Assembly: GCA_016617855.1 (NCBI GenBank)
Contig: JAECUM010000816.1
Coordinates: 93,435-157,434, forward strand
Direction: 5' to 3'
DNA from: Megalonaias nervosa
Lineage: Eukaryota > Mollusca > Bivalvia > Unionida > Unionidae
DNA length: 64,000 nt
The translations under genes and the position numbers were made by a program. How positions within the stretch are numbered: position 1 is the first letter of the stretch; each line of letters starts with the position of its first letter. The notes beneath the pieces are model-generated. The model made no database searches and had not been told where the DNA came from. It saw nothing but the letters and a program-made list of their open reading frames with translations. This document shows positions 33,901 to 46,131 of this stretch, piece by piece.

Positions 33901-36420
33901 TGCATTGAATATAATGTCACGTTTCGGTATCTAGCATGGTCAGCTGACTGGCCTGGCCAGTTTCTTGCAAAGGAGAAAACTGAGTTTCTTTGAGTTAGTG
34001 GTAGCTGAACAAACACTATGCTGTCAACTCCCCATTCATGACAGCACAACCTTAGACCCAGACACGAATTTGCCACTTTCACTGGCTTCACCTGGCAAAC
34101 ATTTGATGGTGAGACAATAATCAAGTGCAGAATCCCATGGGAATCTCCAGTGCATGTGTATAAACAAATTGTATCTCTCTTTGCTAAACTCACTTTAGGA
34201 GAAGTTCCTTCTTTATTAGAGCAATCATACTTATACTGGGTGACACAGGTAGAGATAGGATGATAATCATTATTTTCTCCTCTTACCTATTCTTCTATGG
34301 TAATGCGATCAAGTAATGAATCTGATAGAGAAAGCAAAATTTTAGTAAATTATATTTCTCTAGTAATTGTTCCCTGATCACATAGAAATAATTCCTTCCA
34401 CCTGTCCCGTCAATGGAAGCATTCTGAAGTGAAAGATATAGCTGAAGTAAAAACTAAACATTTGTTTCAACTAGGTGTAATGGTTGTCACCTAGTGGGTA
34501 GATAGGGGAGTTCACTAGTAGGAGTTCCTTCCCATTGCCTATATAATATATAGAGGGAAAAAATCTTCTTCATTCCAGAAGGGCTTGTAGCAAAGAAAGG
34601 TATCCTACTATAATAAAACATTATTGGTGAAACATAATTTACTAAAGTCTTTGCTTTCCAAATAATTGAATATGTTAAATTCGTAACATTTGTACAGTCT
34701 TAAAAATGCTTGATTTTGAAAGTTACCATGAATTTGCTTAAATTTGAGAGTGGCTCATAGAAAAGTATTGAAAAAGTGCTTGAAAATGCTAAGATTGAAC
34801 TGAAAAATGCTTGAATTTCAATTTAATATATTGCAATGAAAAACATAAATATCAAAAAAGAAACAAATCCATTAAATAAAGTCAGAAGTGTAATCATCCT
34901 GAAACCTTAATTCATTGTTGGGTTGCTCACACTGTCATTAACACTTAAGGTTGGATTGCTGTCTTGTTCATGCATATTCAGCCTAGTTCAGGATTGCAAG
35001 TACTGCATGATGTAAGTGACTGGATGTTGAGTTGACGGGGCCATTTAGGCTGTTTTAAAAAAAACTCATTCAAGTGTTCTGGAATGGTATGCATATTTTG
35101 AAACAAGATTGCCATAGGCACTCTACAGGCTGAAAATATGGGTAAGGCCAAGGGATAAACAAAGAGGTACATGTTGTGTTTGTCAAAAGACATTTCTTCA
35201 TTGGTAGATGAGAGGTTGCCTTGCATCATTCTGATTGCAGGAACATTACTATCGATTTGCATAACTATCACAGTAATCAAAAATCTTTAGATGGGACATT
35301 TCTGGCCCCACTGCACCTAAAATCATTCAGAACAGTAGAAAATTGCTTTTTTTATTTAGTTAAACTCAGTGAAGAAATTATAATTAGGACCAACTGTAAA
35401 ATCACAAGAATCTGACAACTCTGTTGAAAATGTTCTTGCATTTGACCATAGCTGTATAGTTTCCAACTAGGGACTTCCAGAGCTAAAGTAAACTGAAATA
35501 GATCATTGAGTAAAAGTGTCACGGCTTTTGTGAAAATGCATACAAAATTTAAATATCCACAATAGGAATGCAATACAAGATAAAAAGTTGAAACAGAGAA
35601 TGAAGATGTTTGTATGTTTTGATGTTTAATACCATGTCAGTACAATAACGGCTACATGATGCGAATTAAGGATAATGTTCCAAAAATGCAAATACAGTGT
35701 ATAAAGAATTGCATGAAAATGTTTTGAAGATGAACCTTTCTAAATACAGATAAACATGAAGTACTACAAAATAAAAGGTAATAAGATGAAAATAAAGAAA
35801 TCCAAAACTTTAAAAATACAAATAAACAAACATGAAGTATTTCAAAGTAAAAGATATAAATGTTGAAAATGTTTAAATTTGTATAAAATAAAATATGAAG
35901 TTAAAATATTAAATCTCGATAAAGTGTGTGGTCAAAATTTTTTGAATAAACTACATTCCCTCAAAAGTTCAAGATCTTCTGTGATAGCAGATTGTCATAA
36001 AGTTCCTTAAGTGAGTTCACATTAAAAACTTTTATCTCCCATGGCAGACAACCATACACTTGACAAGAATACTGTCAGTGGCTATTGGCAAGGTATGGAC
36101 TCGAGTCAAAGTTTGCCCTTGAGAAGGAATGAACGAGTCAGGTCAATGTCTTACATGCATTCAGCACAAAACCAACTATTGCTTACCATGGATGGAGCAG
36201 TGATTGGAAACAGGATGCATTGAAGACAAACATGGATGAGACTTAATTGCTTCATTTTTGATTGTTCAACAATACTTAGATCAATAGATATCAGCATTTT
36301 TATGTGCTGATGTCTTTTACAAAAATAAGCAAGAATCAGTGATCAGATATTTTTGCTTCTTAAAGAATATTACACATCTTGACAAATTATTAAATTAAAC
36401 TCTAATTTATTCTGTGACTA
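33901..36420. other. Intron 3, AT-rich, no supported gene
   Basis: Short frames on both strands (for example 34978-35280 minus, 36041-36223 plus) have no recognised domain. 34690-34820 repeats an AAAATGCTTGAATTT phrase. Confidence 0.35.
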
Positions 36421-37499
36421 AAACTGTATTCAAGAAATTGGTGAAGTTGTTGAGAAATTTTGGGAACCAGATATTATGTTATAACAAAGCATGTTGTAGC
36501 AGGATTTCACAGAATAACAGCATGTATACAAGATGGAAAAAGTTTATGTGATCATGAGCTAAATACAGAATCTTAACTAAAACCAGCATGATGTGAAATG
36601 TAAGTCATTTTGTTTTGCAAGTGGGGTACTAGTTGAGATACATGTTGTTGTCTTGGTCAATGATTCTGTGAAGGACAAAGGAAAAATTATTTTTATGGAA
36701 ACATACATTGATAATTATGACTTTGCACTTCTGTAGAGCAAAAACCCGGAAGTAGTATGTTTGATTATAATAGCAAATCACTCCACCCATACATGTACAA
36801 CTTCAGTGGCTCTGGTCCAGTCACATCTGTAAAGTTATGCATGTAACTTTCAAAGTACAATGAAAAGTTGCTTGTGTATCTGGGAGTGGTTTGGAGTTCC
36901 TGTCTGCATTTCTGACTCTAAATTAATAAGGATGAAGTTGAACATTGGGTGGGCTGTGGTAAATGGCAATAAACTTTATTTTTTTGGGGTGTGAGTTATG
37001 AGAAATTGGCATAAATCTTGCAACTACATTTCCAAGAACACACAACATAATGCATTTAAAAGTTTATTCCGAATTTAATTATTTGCTTCACTGCATAATT
37101 ATACATATAAAATATTTACATACATTTATATTAATTACTGTCCACTATTGACTGGGTCACTAGATACTCCAGACAGTATAGGATGCATTGTCCATTTCAT
37201 CAGGGGAATTCAGAAATTTAAATCAGATTGTTTAATAGCACTTTTTCAGACAAGTAAGACCAATGCAAGGTATTTTAAATGATCATCAGTATATGTTCTT
37301 AAATAATCCTTGACACAAATGTTGGAAAATCGGCGTTATACTACCAATATAGGAACTTTCTTGAATTCAAGTAAATTCAGCAGTATGCTTAATCTTAATA
37401 GGAAAAGATAACATGGCTGCTTCAAATAGATAAATTCCGCATCTGTGCTGGAAGAACTAGTGAAATTATGTGTCATACAATTTTTGTCATGCCTTCTTT
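36421..37499. other. Intron 3, with a possible single Tigger-like terminus near 36475-36520
   Basis: ATGTTATAACAAAGCATGTTG followed by a GCAGGATTTCACAG phrase resembles one end of the class seen at 16569-17013; no partner end was found. Confidence 0.3.
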
Positions 37500-38760
37500 A
37501 CTGGGAAGTGAGATGTAATCATCACTTTCCAAGAGTGGTGGTGGCCGAATCAAAAACATTTTTATGTCTAAAGTTTTCATTTGCATATGTCTCCTAAACC
37601 CTTGATAAATTCTTATCACACAGAGTCATGAATCATTATGAAGTTAAGACATTTCATTCTTCCACATGTTCACTCACCCCTTTTGCGATATGGTCACGGT
37701 AAGAGTCATTAGAAGATTTCTGCTATAGTTTTGGTAAAAGTTTTTCATTTGTGTTTATTTCCTATACAGCTGACAGGGTTTAATCATGCTTGGCAAGAAT
37801 AATTATAAAAGAAAGACAGTCCATTCCATGACATGCATACTTGCTTCTTTGACCATGGGATGAAGGTCACAGTCATAAACAATTTGCTTTAAGGCTTTGG
37901 TTGAAGTTTGTTTTTTTTCATTTGCTAATTTTTCTTAAACCTCTTGATGGGATGAATTATTATCAGGCTAAGACAATTCATCCAATTGAACCTAAGGACC
38001 AAGTAGGCCAATAAATGAGCCCCTTGCCTGTGATGATATTGATTTTTGGAATAGGGGTTGATATCACCTATTTACTGAAAGCTGCAATTATCTGCTGCCA
38101 ATTTTGGCTGCACACATCAGCATACATTTTATACACTTACTGGTATTTCTCATGGCGATGAAGTTACCGTTCGCTGATGGGTTCTTTTGGTGACATGTAC
38201 ATTATATTTCCAGAGTAAATCCTGTGTTTGTTGACTTGTAAATTCATGTGGAATAGCACAACCATCTGTCCTGTGGCCATTTTGAATTTCAAATTAGATA
38301 TGGCTGTTACCAATTTAATGAACAGGTGACATCAGTCCCACATATCATCCATCAGTATCAACACTGATTTGTGGGTTTGATTAGTCACATAAAAATTTGT
38401 ATTAATGCCTTGGTAAAAGTTATTTCATTTGCTTGTATATCTTGAGCCCATTGATTTTCTTCATACATGGGTTGAAGCATTATGATAATTCTTTTTCAAG
38501 CATACGCTTTCATCCCTTTGTTCTTAGGTTCACAGTCATAGAAAAATGGTGATGGTTTTGGTTAAAGCTTTTATCACTTGCTTATATTTCCTAAACCCCT
38601 TGATGGTGATGGATTTTGTCCATACATTAAATGCATCAATCTGAACTAAGACAATTCATTCTGCAACATGCTTGATTTCCCTTTTGACTTTGGGTCAAGG
38701 TCACATTTCACCACAATGCTTTGGTTATGTGGTAAACATGGAAGATCTGGCCTTCTTTTA
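37500..38760. repeat. Tandem array, about 190-bp unit, interrupted by repeat R1
   Basis: The unit includes TTTGGTAAAAGTTTTTCATT, then TCCTAAACCYCTTGATGG, then CTAAGACAATTCATTC, then GACCATGGGATGAAGGTCACA. It is seen four or more times at 37560-37980 and 38410-38760. The R1 copy at 37990-38410 splits the array, so R1 inserted after the array formed. Confidence 0.6.
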
Positions 38761-39232
38761 TTCATTAATATACTAATATCATAAGGAGTGGAAAAAATGT
38801 GATGCTAGTAGGGGATATTATTCTCACGGCTGACCTGTACTTGAGGTAAGATCATGCAGTGTCAGTTACTTTTGTGTGATAACCCTGTATCAGCTCAAGC
38901 AGTGTCATTTTCATCCACTTCTGTAATTTTGCTCTCGCTTTTTATAATGGAAACAAAAATCATTATTTATTGATGAACAAAACCAACAGTTGATACTGAA
39001 TCTGGCTAGTTTTTGCCAGCAAGACCTGAGAGCATCTTGAAAAATCTGTAATCTTTGATTCCTAACGCAGTAGCTAAAATGTTTCACATCATTAAATTAA
39101 AATTTTGTTCATGAAAAGAATGTATTATATGATTGTATTTAAAGAATATTACAAGCAAAGTGAGTTTATCACATATAATGTACAGAAGTTTGAAAACATG
39201 ATTGCTTTTAAATACAGTAGATGTGGATTACC

Positions 39233-39233
<1 letters not shown>
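38761..39233. other. End of intron 3, AT-rich
   Basis: No feature before the microsatellite. Confidence 0.4.

Positions 39234-39295
<62 letters not shown>
39234..39295. repeat. Compound (TG)n(TA)n microsatellite beside the exon 4 acceptor
   Basis: About 41 bp of TG then 20 bp of TA, ending 20 bp before the AG of the last exon. Confidence 0.95.
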
Positions 39296-39315
39296 CTTTG
39301 ATTTTGTCTTTCCAG

Positions 39316-40013
39316 ATGTTATTGTTACTGACCTGTCTTTCCCATTCAATGCTGAGAATTCTTCCCATGCAAATGTGCCATATCAGTCCTCACACAATAT
39401 AAACTCAACACAACCAGAGATCTCACAGTTAGCAGCTCTAATACCTCCTGACAACAGTGATATCCAATGCCCACTGTGCAGTGAGAAATTTTCATCTCAG
39501 GTGTCTCTAGCAGGCCATCTGAGTACACATTACAGCCAAAGTCAGAGAGATATGTTTCCCAGTCTGCCTTCTGGAGGAACCTTTACAAGACCATTTCAGT
39601 CTAGACCTCATGCTCAGGGATTTGTGTACCGCAGATCTTCATCCAACCAGCCGCAGTCAGAAAATTCTGTAATGTGTGGAATTTGTGGACAGTACTACAA
39701 AGACAAAGCCTCACTGCGATTCCACAAGAGAACACACATTAAAAAATACATGTGTGCACAGTGTGGAAAGAGATTTTCACATGCTGGAAATCTCCACCGC
39801 CACTGCAGGACACATAGTGGAGAGAGGTCATATCAGTGTTACATATGTGGGCGATGTTTTGGTGGGGCCAGTGAATTACAGGTTCATCTTCAGAACCATG
39901 TGGGTAACTCTGGATTCTCCTGCAACAGGTGTGGAGAGTCATTCAATTCAGTGTCCAGTTTGCAACAGCATGTCAGAAATGTTCATGGAGATGGAGTAGG
40001 GACCAAGTCCTAA
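39316..40013 (+). CDS. BTB-ZF terminal coding exon 4 (five C2H2 zinc fingers)
   Basis: The acceptor TTGTCTTTCCAG ends at 39315 and exon phase 1 fits exon 3. It encodes residues 540-771 and ends with TAA. Five C2H2 fingers: C591/C594/H607/H611; C660/C663/H676/H680; C686/C689/H702/H706; C714/C717/H730/H734; C742/C745/H758/H763 (the last with four residues between the His pair). Finger 1 stands apart from fingers 2-5 by a Ser/Arg-rich spacer. The linker THSGERSYQ between fingers 3 and 4 resembles the TGEKPY linker; the other linkers are atypical. Fingers 2-5 are the likely DNA-binding unit. An open frame upstream to 39105 runs through the microsatellite and is not part of the exon. Confidence 0.9.
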
Positions 40014-40070
40014 CTTGTTAAACACAAGTCACTTCATGTATTGTGACTCAATAAACTCTAGTCATTTTCC
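40014..40070 (+). terminator. 3' UTR and poly(A) signal of the BTB-ZF gene
   Basis: AATAAA at 40050-40055, only 37 bp after the stop codon. Cleavage is expected about 15-25 bp further on, giving a very short 3' UTR unless distal sites are used. Confidence 0.6.
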
Positions 40071-40830
40071 CCAGAAAGTCAGTTTTTACAAGGTTCTACA
40101 AAAGTGGACACTTTTTATGCCAATTAATAGACTTTAAATAATTGTCTGAGCTAGAATTGAACTTTGGCCTTTTCTAAATTGCATTATTATAATTATCACA
40201 TAACAAATGAATGTAGCTGAAAGAAGGAAGGCATGGTGGAATTGGAAATGTGTGATAAAAAATGGTTGTCAGATTCCTATTAATGTGATATAATTTTGCT
40301 ATTTTAAAGGAGAATTTCATAAGATCATTGTGGATTTTGATTTGTTTTGTGTCTGTTGGAAAAAAATTTAAATCAGGAAAAATTCCATGAACATTTCTGA
40401 CACATCAACGTTATTTAGCATGTCTTTATTTCATTATCCAGAATTAATGAGGACTTTATATCTTTTTATCTCAGACCTGACATGAGTAGTTCCATAATGT
40501 TCCATAGTGTGGGACAACTTGTGGACTTTCTTCAAAGAAGCAATATGATGTACAGTAATTTTCAACTGATGTAAGTCACTGTCTGGTTCATTTTTATGTA
40601 AAGCAATATTACTGGTACTTTTACTCAGTGATAAGTTCGTGTAAACTGAAATAATTTCGATGCATTACAGAATACTTTCTTTTGAAAAGGAGTATACATG
40701 GGGCTTAGAGCAAATTTTGAACATGTCTGATACTAGTATTTCTTTATTCCATTGCTTCATAATCAAATTTATTTTTACTGGTCATAGACCAGGAGAGCTT
40801 ATGGAATGGCATGTTGACTGCCCTTATCCA
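40071..40830. other. Intergenic, no feature
   Basis: AT-rich; could include extended 3' UTR. Confidence 0.4.
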
Positions 40831-41150
40831 TATTAATAATAATAATGAGGAGGACTTTGTATAGCACCTAATCTTTAGAAGCTCTAAGCGCTTTACAACA
40901 TTTGACAACACTTTAAAAACATATATAATGATATGATTACAAAAATAAAAACAAACACCACGAAATTAGAAAACAGAAAACATACTGCAAATATTTAAGG
41001 TAAGGAAACATTATTAGGTCTTTAAGTCTGTTCTTGCAGTTGAAATAGGTGGGGAGGCGTGCTCTGATTGTGGTACTCTAAGGATGATTTTAGAAGCTGT
41101 GTTTTGAACTTTTTGAAGTTTCTGGAGTAGATATTGAGATGTCAGTGCAT
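40831..41150 (-). mobile_element. L2/CR1-like LINE 3' end
   Basis: The minus strand reads LQKLQKVQNTASKIILRVPQ, matching the LQ(K/L)VQNxAARLVLR(V/A)P motif after the RT domain of such LINEs. Downstream on that strand come AGCGCTTAGAG, a GCTATACAAAGTCC phrase and an ATT-repeat tail, the usual 3' end. 5'-truncated, as is typical. Confidence 0.62.
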
Positions 41151-41179
41151 CAGTTAGTTATCAGTACTCCTTCTGTACT

Positions 41180-42060
41180 ACTTGGAAGATTGCCATGAAA
41201 CTCTTGCATACATACATCTCTTGTCAGCCATCTACAAGACTTCTTATAAAGCCTGGTTCAAATTAATGAAATGGTGCCAATCTGACAACTGCAGCCATCT
41301 TGAAAATCTTATCACAACTCCTTTTGTAGAGAAAGTTATATTGACATGGGGTTTTCACCAAAAGACTTCTTGTTATATCTGGTTGGGCCTAAATAAAATT
41401 GGTACTGACCTGACCACCAAGAGAGTTTGAAAAGCTTGTCATCACTTCTCCTGGTTGGATGGTCATATTGACATGGTTTTTACCAAAGACATCTTGTTAT
41501 TGCTACTCCTAAATGGACAGTCAGAAGATTTCTTATGGTGTCACATGAAATTTATACTGTTTTGATATCCAATATGTTGCCCATAGTACAAATCATGTTA
41601 TTGCTCATACTCATTGCTTATCATCACTTCTCCTCCTAGCTTCATTATCATATTGACATGTGGTTTTGACCATAAGGCCAAAAAAAAAGATATGCGTGTT
41701 TCTGGTTGCACTGGATTTTAAATTATGATAGGCAGGTGGTTTGGGTGTGTGTGGTTTAAAACATATTTAATCAGACTCTTTTAATTTTTTTTTTTTTTTT
41801 TAATACTTTTTTTACTATGGGTGGAAAAAGTGCTAGGGTTGGCAAGGAGAAACAGATGGTAAGATGACCTGAAACACATATTTTTTGTTTGGCATAAGAC
41901 TTCCTGTTATTGCTACTCATAAATGCATGTGTATATAAGCATGTGGTTTTCATCATAAAACCTCGCAAGAGATCTTGTTGGTTCTAAATGAAAATGATGT
42001 TGATGTTATATCAAGTATGGCCACCACAGTGGTTATCTTGAAAATCTTGTTATCACTCTA
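41180..42060. repeat. Tandem array R2, second locus
   Basis: Repeats of CAGCCATCTTGAAAATC, a CATATTGACATGGTTTT phrase and CCTAAATGRACAGTC with the same order as 17690-18175. Confidence 0.55.
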
Positions 42061-42739
42061 GAATATCAGAGATTATTTTTAAAGTCAGCAGTTAAAATGA
42101 GTAAACAAGCAGAGATTTCAGGAAGAATAAAATGTGGCCAGTGGAGCATCAGTTCCTTCAAGGGACTTTTGTTTATAGAGTTGTTAAATTGCATAAGACA
42201 ATGGATAAAAACCTATCTTGATTACTTGATTCTGATGCACAGGCACTAAAGGTGTTTTATGTTCTGAACAGTAAGTATTTTTAGTGGTTATTTTACAAAA
42301 GCCCTCTGTTTTTTAAGGCTAATTACTGAACTAGTGAGATTTCAATATTTGCTTACAGCTGTTATATTCCTCATTACATTTTACTTTTAATTTATTAATT
42401 AGTGTGGATACATTTATAGAAATGTGTTTTGGTTACAATCAGTTTTGATAGCCAGTATTTGACTGACTCACACATGACCTCCTTGCTTCTTCACAGTTCA
42501 AGTCTACCTCTCAGTCACTTTATCAGATATGGTATATTGGGACAGGATTTCATTGTTAAATGTTTTGAATAAATCAGAAGTATGCGTAAGTTAACTTATC
42601 ATACCATGTAAATTTTTACTTGTTCCTGCCTTGGATGTGTTCATTGAAGTATTTGAAGTATCAACTTTCATATAAAGAAAACCAAATACCTGGCTGTAAG
42701 GCAAAGTAAGTTTTATGGCATAGCCCTACATTTAGTGTT
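42061..42739. other. Intergenic, no feature
   Basis: Nothing recognised. Confidence 0.4.
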
Positions 42740-43110
42740 CATCATCCATCATGTGTAGTGAATGCTGTGTCTGTGTCTCAGTGATTGCTTGTTGCCACTC
42801 AGGATACCACGTTTTGATCTGATTTCAATCAAACTTGGAACATGTAATCAAAATCTCAGATGAGTTCAATAATGAGTTAAATACTTGCATATTAATTAGG
42901 GGATTTTGCATCCAACTAGCCAAGCTTTTGACCATTCTGTATTTCAGTTCTCGTGTTGATCAAACTTGAAATATTTGATTATGTAATTAAGGTCTTGGAT
43001 GATTCACAGATTAATTAGGTGTTTTTGTATCTCACTGGCTGAGATTGTTACCCTTCTGGAGGCAGTATTTTTTATCTAGTTTTGATCAAACTTGGAAGTT
43101 ATGCTTATTA
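42740..43110. repeat. Diverged tandem repeat, about 115-125 bp unit
   Basis: TTTTGATCAAACTTGGAA-like, a TTAATTAGGTGTTTT-like phrase and TGRCCNTTCTG recur three times in order. Confidence 0.55.
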
Positions 43111-43224
43111 GGATTAGACCACTAATTCATTTCCTATTGAACTTAATTCTAATATATTAAAAATATTTTTTTAAAAATAGGTTTTCTGTAGTTTTTATTT
43201 AACCCCATAATTGATACATTGTTA

Positions 43225-43378
43225 GTAAGAACCATTAACCCACAGGAAGCTACTGGCAAACTTTGTCATATACCCAAATTGGCTGAGCCAGAGACTCGAA
43301 CCCATGTGGACAGAAGTGAGATGGCAGTCATCAGTGAAGGTGAGCATTCAGATTACTCAGCCAACGGGGGCCCTCAAA
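43225..43378 (-). mobile_element. SINE family 2, partial minus copy
   Basis: Minus strand shows the GGTTCGAGTCTCTGGCTC B-box region and the GGGCCCCCGTTGGCTGAGT head; 3' body truncated. Confidence 0.65.
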
Positions 43379-44279
43379 TGCAGAATATCAAAATAAAAGT
43401 AAATATTCTGCTGTCAACTATAGTATATAAAAAATTTGTGAAATTAATAATGGAAAAAAATGAAACCATTTACTAGCCCGTGTGTACATCTCAACATTTA
43501 GCACTGTATAATGCATAGTGATCTGATACCTGTAATGAACATCAGGTGTTTTTTGTGCATCATAATTTATTGACACCCTTAGGCACCAAGTATGCACTTG
43601 ACTAATTGGGGCAGTATTCTAAACACAATAATAATAATAATCAACAGCTGTATAATGCTAACAGATGATAAGAATGAATGTTGCATTTCAAGAAATGTTT
43701 ACATGTTGATATATTATAGATTTAGATAACTGAATAAATGTAGTGATATTAATAGTTTGTCTAATTTTTTTTTAATTTCCTACGTGTCTGCTATTCAGAA
43801 GTGCATGTATGAACTTTCTGCCTTTGGGGATTTTATAAAAGAGGTATCAAATTACACCCCCTATTTTCATCAATTTCTGGAATGAAGATGATATTTTGGA
43901 TGCCTTAAATTTTCGTAATTAGAGGGTATTTTTTCTTAATCGTGTATTAAGAAGTATTTATGGCAGCTAAGAAGTTCAGTTTGTATTGTATGACCTGTAA
44001 AATGAGAAATTTAGGAATCTAGGTGTCTGTTATTCATTGCCATAAGTCTGGCTTATAATTGCCCCTCTTGATGCAAAGCAGTAATATAAACAATGTGGAA
44101 TATAATTCCAAACTGTACAATACAGATACTGCAGTCATGTTTTGAAACTCAAATCATAAACTATTGTTATACAGTATTTCAGTGACAAAAATGCCAAAAG
44201 TTAGAGGAAAACCAAAGGTTATTTTAATAGGAGACACTTTCCTTTCAAACCAGGAAATGATTCTCATAATAAGGGGGGG
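43379..44279. other. Intergenic, no feature
   Basis: AT-rich; short ATA-repeat at 43628-43642. Confidence 0.4.
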
Positions 44280-44329
44280 GGTTGTCATGATTAAAGCCAT
44301 TTTTCAGAACATGATATGTTATACATGTC

Positions 44330-44518
44330 AGCCAGTTGAACTGGTGAGGGAAGAATCTAGAAAATCCCCAGGAAGAACCATTGATCCACAGTAAAGCTGC
44401 TGATAAGCTATCTCATACCCACACTGGCCAAGCCCAAGACTCAAACCAACACATAGGTGAGTTAAAAGTGATCAGTAAAAGCAAGTGCTTTAGACTTCTC
44501 TGCCACCTGGAGCCCCTA
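44330..44518 (-). mobile_element. SINE family 2, decayed minus copy
   Basis: Reverse complement retains GGGGCTCCAGGTGGCAGAGA, a GGTTTGAGTCTTGGGCTT B-box-like region and GGTTCTTCCTGGGGATTTTC. Confidence 0.6.
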
Positions 44519-45002
44519 ACAAGTGTGTAAAAAGCAAGATAAATGTAAACAGGGATGTCACAAAAATACAATATAAAAGACATTTCAAGGAAAAAAGTGG
44601 AATCTTACACAAAAGAACAGGTGCAAACTCTGTTACTGGCAAAGGAAGTTTGGGTGCAGTACAAGTTCTTAAGACTAACAAACACCAAAGATTTATGGGT
44701 TGATTTGCCTGTCGGTGATTCCGAACAAAGGAGGTCAATAAAAATGCATTATTATTCAATCTTAAGAAAAGAGCATTCAGTTCATTTGCTATTTTCCACG
44801 AACTAATTCATGAAGCAATGTAATGTAAACCATATTTATTTTTTTAAAACTAATAATAATAAGAAAAATTTCAAAATATAGCTGATTTGTGCACAAATAA
44901 TTTGTTCTAAGAACCAGGTCTCATCATGCAGTTCCTAATTGTAATATAAAATTTCATAAAACAGCATTTTATTGTTAAAAATCAGATATGTTACTAAGGT
45001 AT
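44519..45002. other. Intergenic, no supported gene
   Basis: Short open frames on both strands lack recognisable domains. Confidence 0.35.
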
Positions 45003-45230
45003 GAGGGACCTCAGGCAGCCAAGTTGTCATGGGCACTTGCCATTACAGATCATTGGCACATCTCGCCTCTCGGCATGAGTTTGAGTCTCAGCTTGACCAA
45101 CATAGGTTTGTTAAAAAACTTGCCAGTATATACTCTTGGATCAGTGGTTCTTAATAGGGTTTTTTTCCCACAATATATACTAACCACCATGTATAGCCTG
45201 TTGTACAGAAAAATGGCATTAAACCTAAAA
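45003..45230 (+). mobile_element. SINE family 2, decayed plus copy
   Basis: GGGACCTCAGGCAGCCAAG head, GAGTTTGAGTCTCAGCTTG B-box region, and an AAATGGCATTAAACC tail. Confidence 0.65.
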
Positions 45231-45353
45231 ACCTACAAAGTGATGAGTAACTTATTCTCAAGCAATTAACCAAGGGAGATAATATGTTCACTCCACATAA
45301 TGCCTGGATGTAAAGACCTGAAATTTGAAATTGAGCATCATGCAATATTGCAA

Positions 45354-45472
45354 ATAATAAATGTTAGATTCTGTGTGACAAAATAAATAATATATTCATA
45401 ATTTTCATGTCGTAATAAATGTTAGATTTTGTGTGACAAAATAGATAATATATTCATAATTTTCATGTCAGG
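45354..45472. repeat. 59-bp tandem duplication
   Basis: Two units starting TAATAAATGTTAGATT, with only about three differences, so recent. Confidence 0.85.
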
Positions 45473-45794
45473 TCAGTGTGGAAAGAACATACAGGAAAGA
45501 TAAGACAAATATAAAAGATGAAATAAGAAAAGTGAACTTGTTGCATTATTGACATTCAATGTTATGATATGTACGATAATAAAATGTATTTAGGAGTTAG
45601 AAAAACACCATTCAACCCTGCAGGTCATTTCTGTGACAACAGGTAGAAAATGTGACCAATAAAACAAACTTTTGGCCAATTTCATACTTCTAGGAAAGAT
45701 GTTAACTGGGCTGTTTTGCTAATATAACTGTTCAAATGGATATTGGTAATGAAAAGTTCTGGTCAGTAGAGGGTCAGTTAGAACTTAAAGCAAT

Positions 45795-46131
45795 CGTTCC
45801 GGTGGCCTCAGTTGTCAGGGCATCGGCCTTAGATGTGGGAGGTCGCGGGTTCGAGCCCCGGCCGAGTCATACCAAGACTTATAAAAATTGGATTAGCAGC
45901 TGTCTCACTTGGCGCTCAGCATTAAGAGATTAGTGTGAGGACTGGTCTGCCTGGTGTCAGGATAATGTGATTGGGTGGGATATGATGCTGCATGACTGCA
46001 GCATGATGCCCCAGTGCTAAACATCACTATAATCTGACACACTGCATATATCATAGTGATACGACTGAAAAATTGTTAAAGCTATGTTAAATATCCAAAT
46101 CACACACACACACATACACACACACACATTA
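45795..46131 (+). mobile_element. SINE family 1, plus copy
   Basis: A box region GGTGGCCTCAGTTGTCAGG (altered), B box GGTTCGAGCCCCGG, body with GCATGATGCCCCAGTG, tail of CA repeats. Confidence 0.85.

Noticed and set aside
33816..34193. 125-aa minus-strand ORF
   Set aside because: Overlaps the end of the plus-strand tyrosine-recombinase relic and has no recognisable domain.
39105..39315. N-terminal extension of the zinc-finger ORF upstream of 39316
   Set aside because: It translates a TG/TA microsatellite and AT-rich intron; a strong acceptor sits at 39315 with matching phase.
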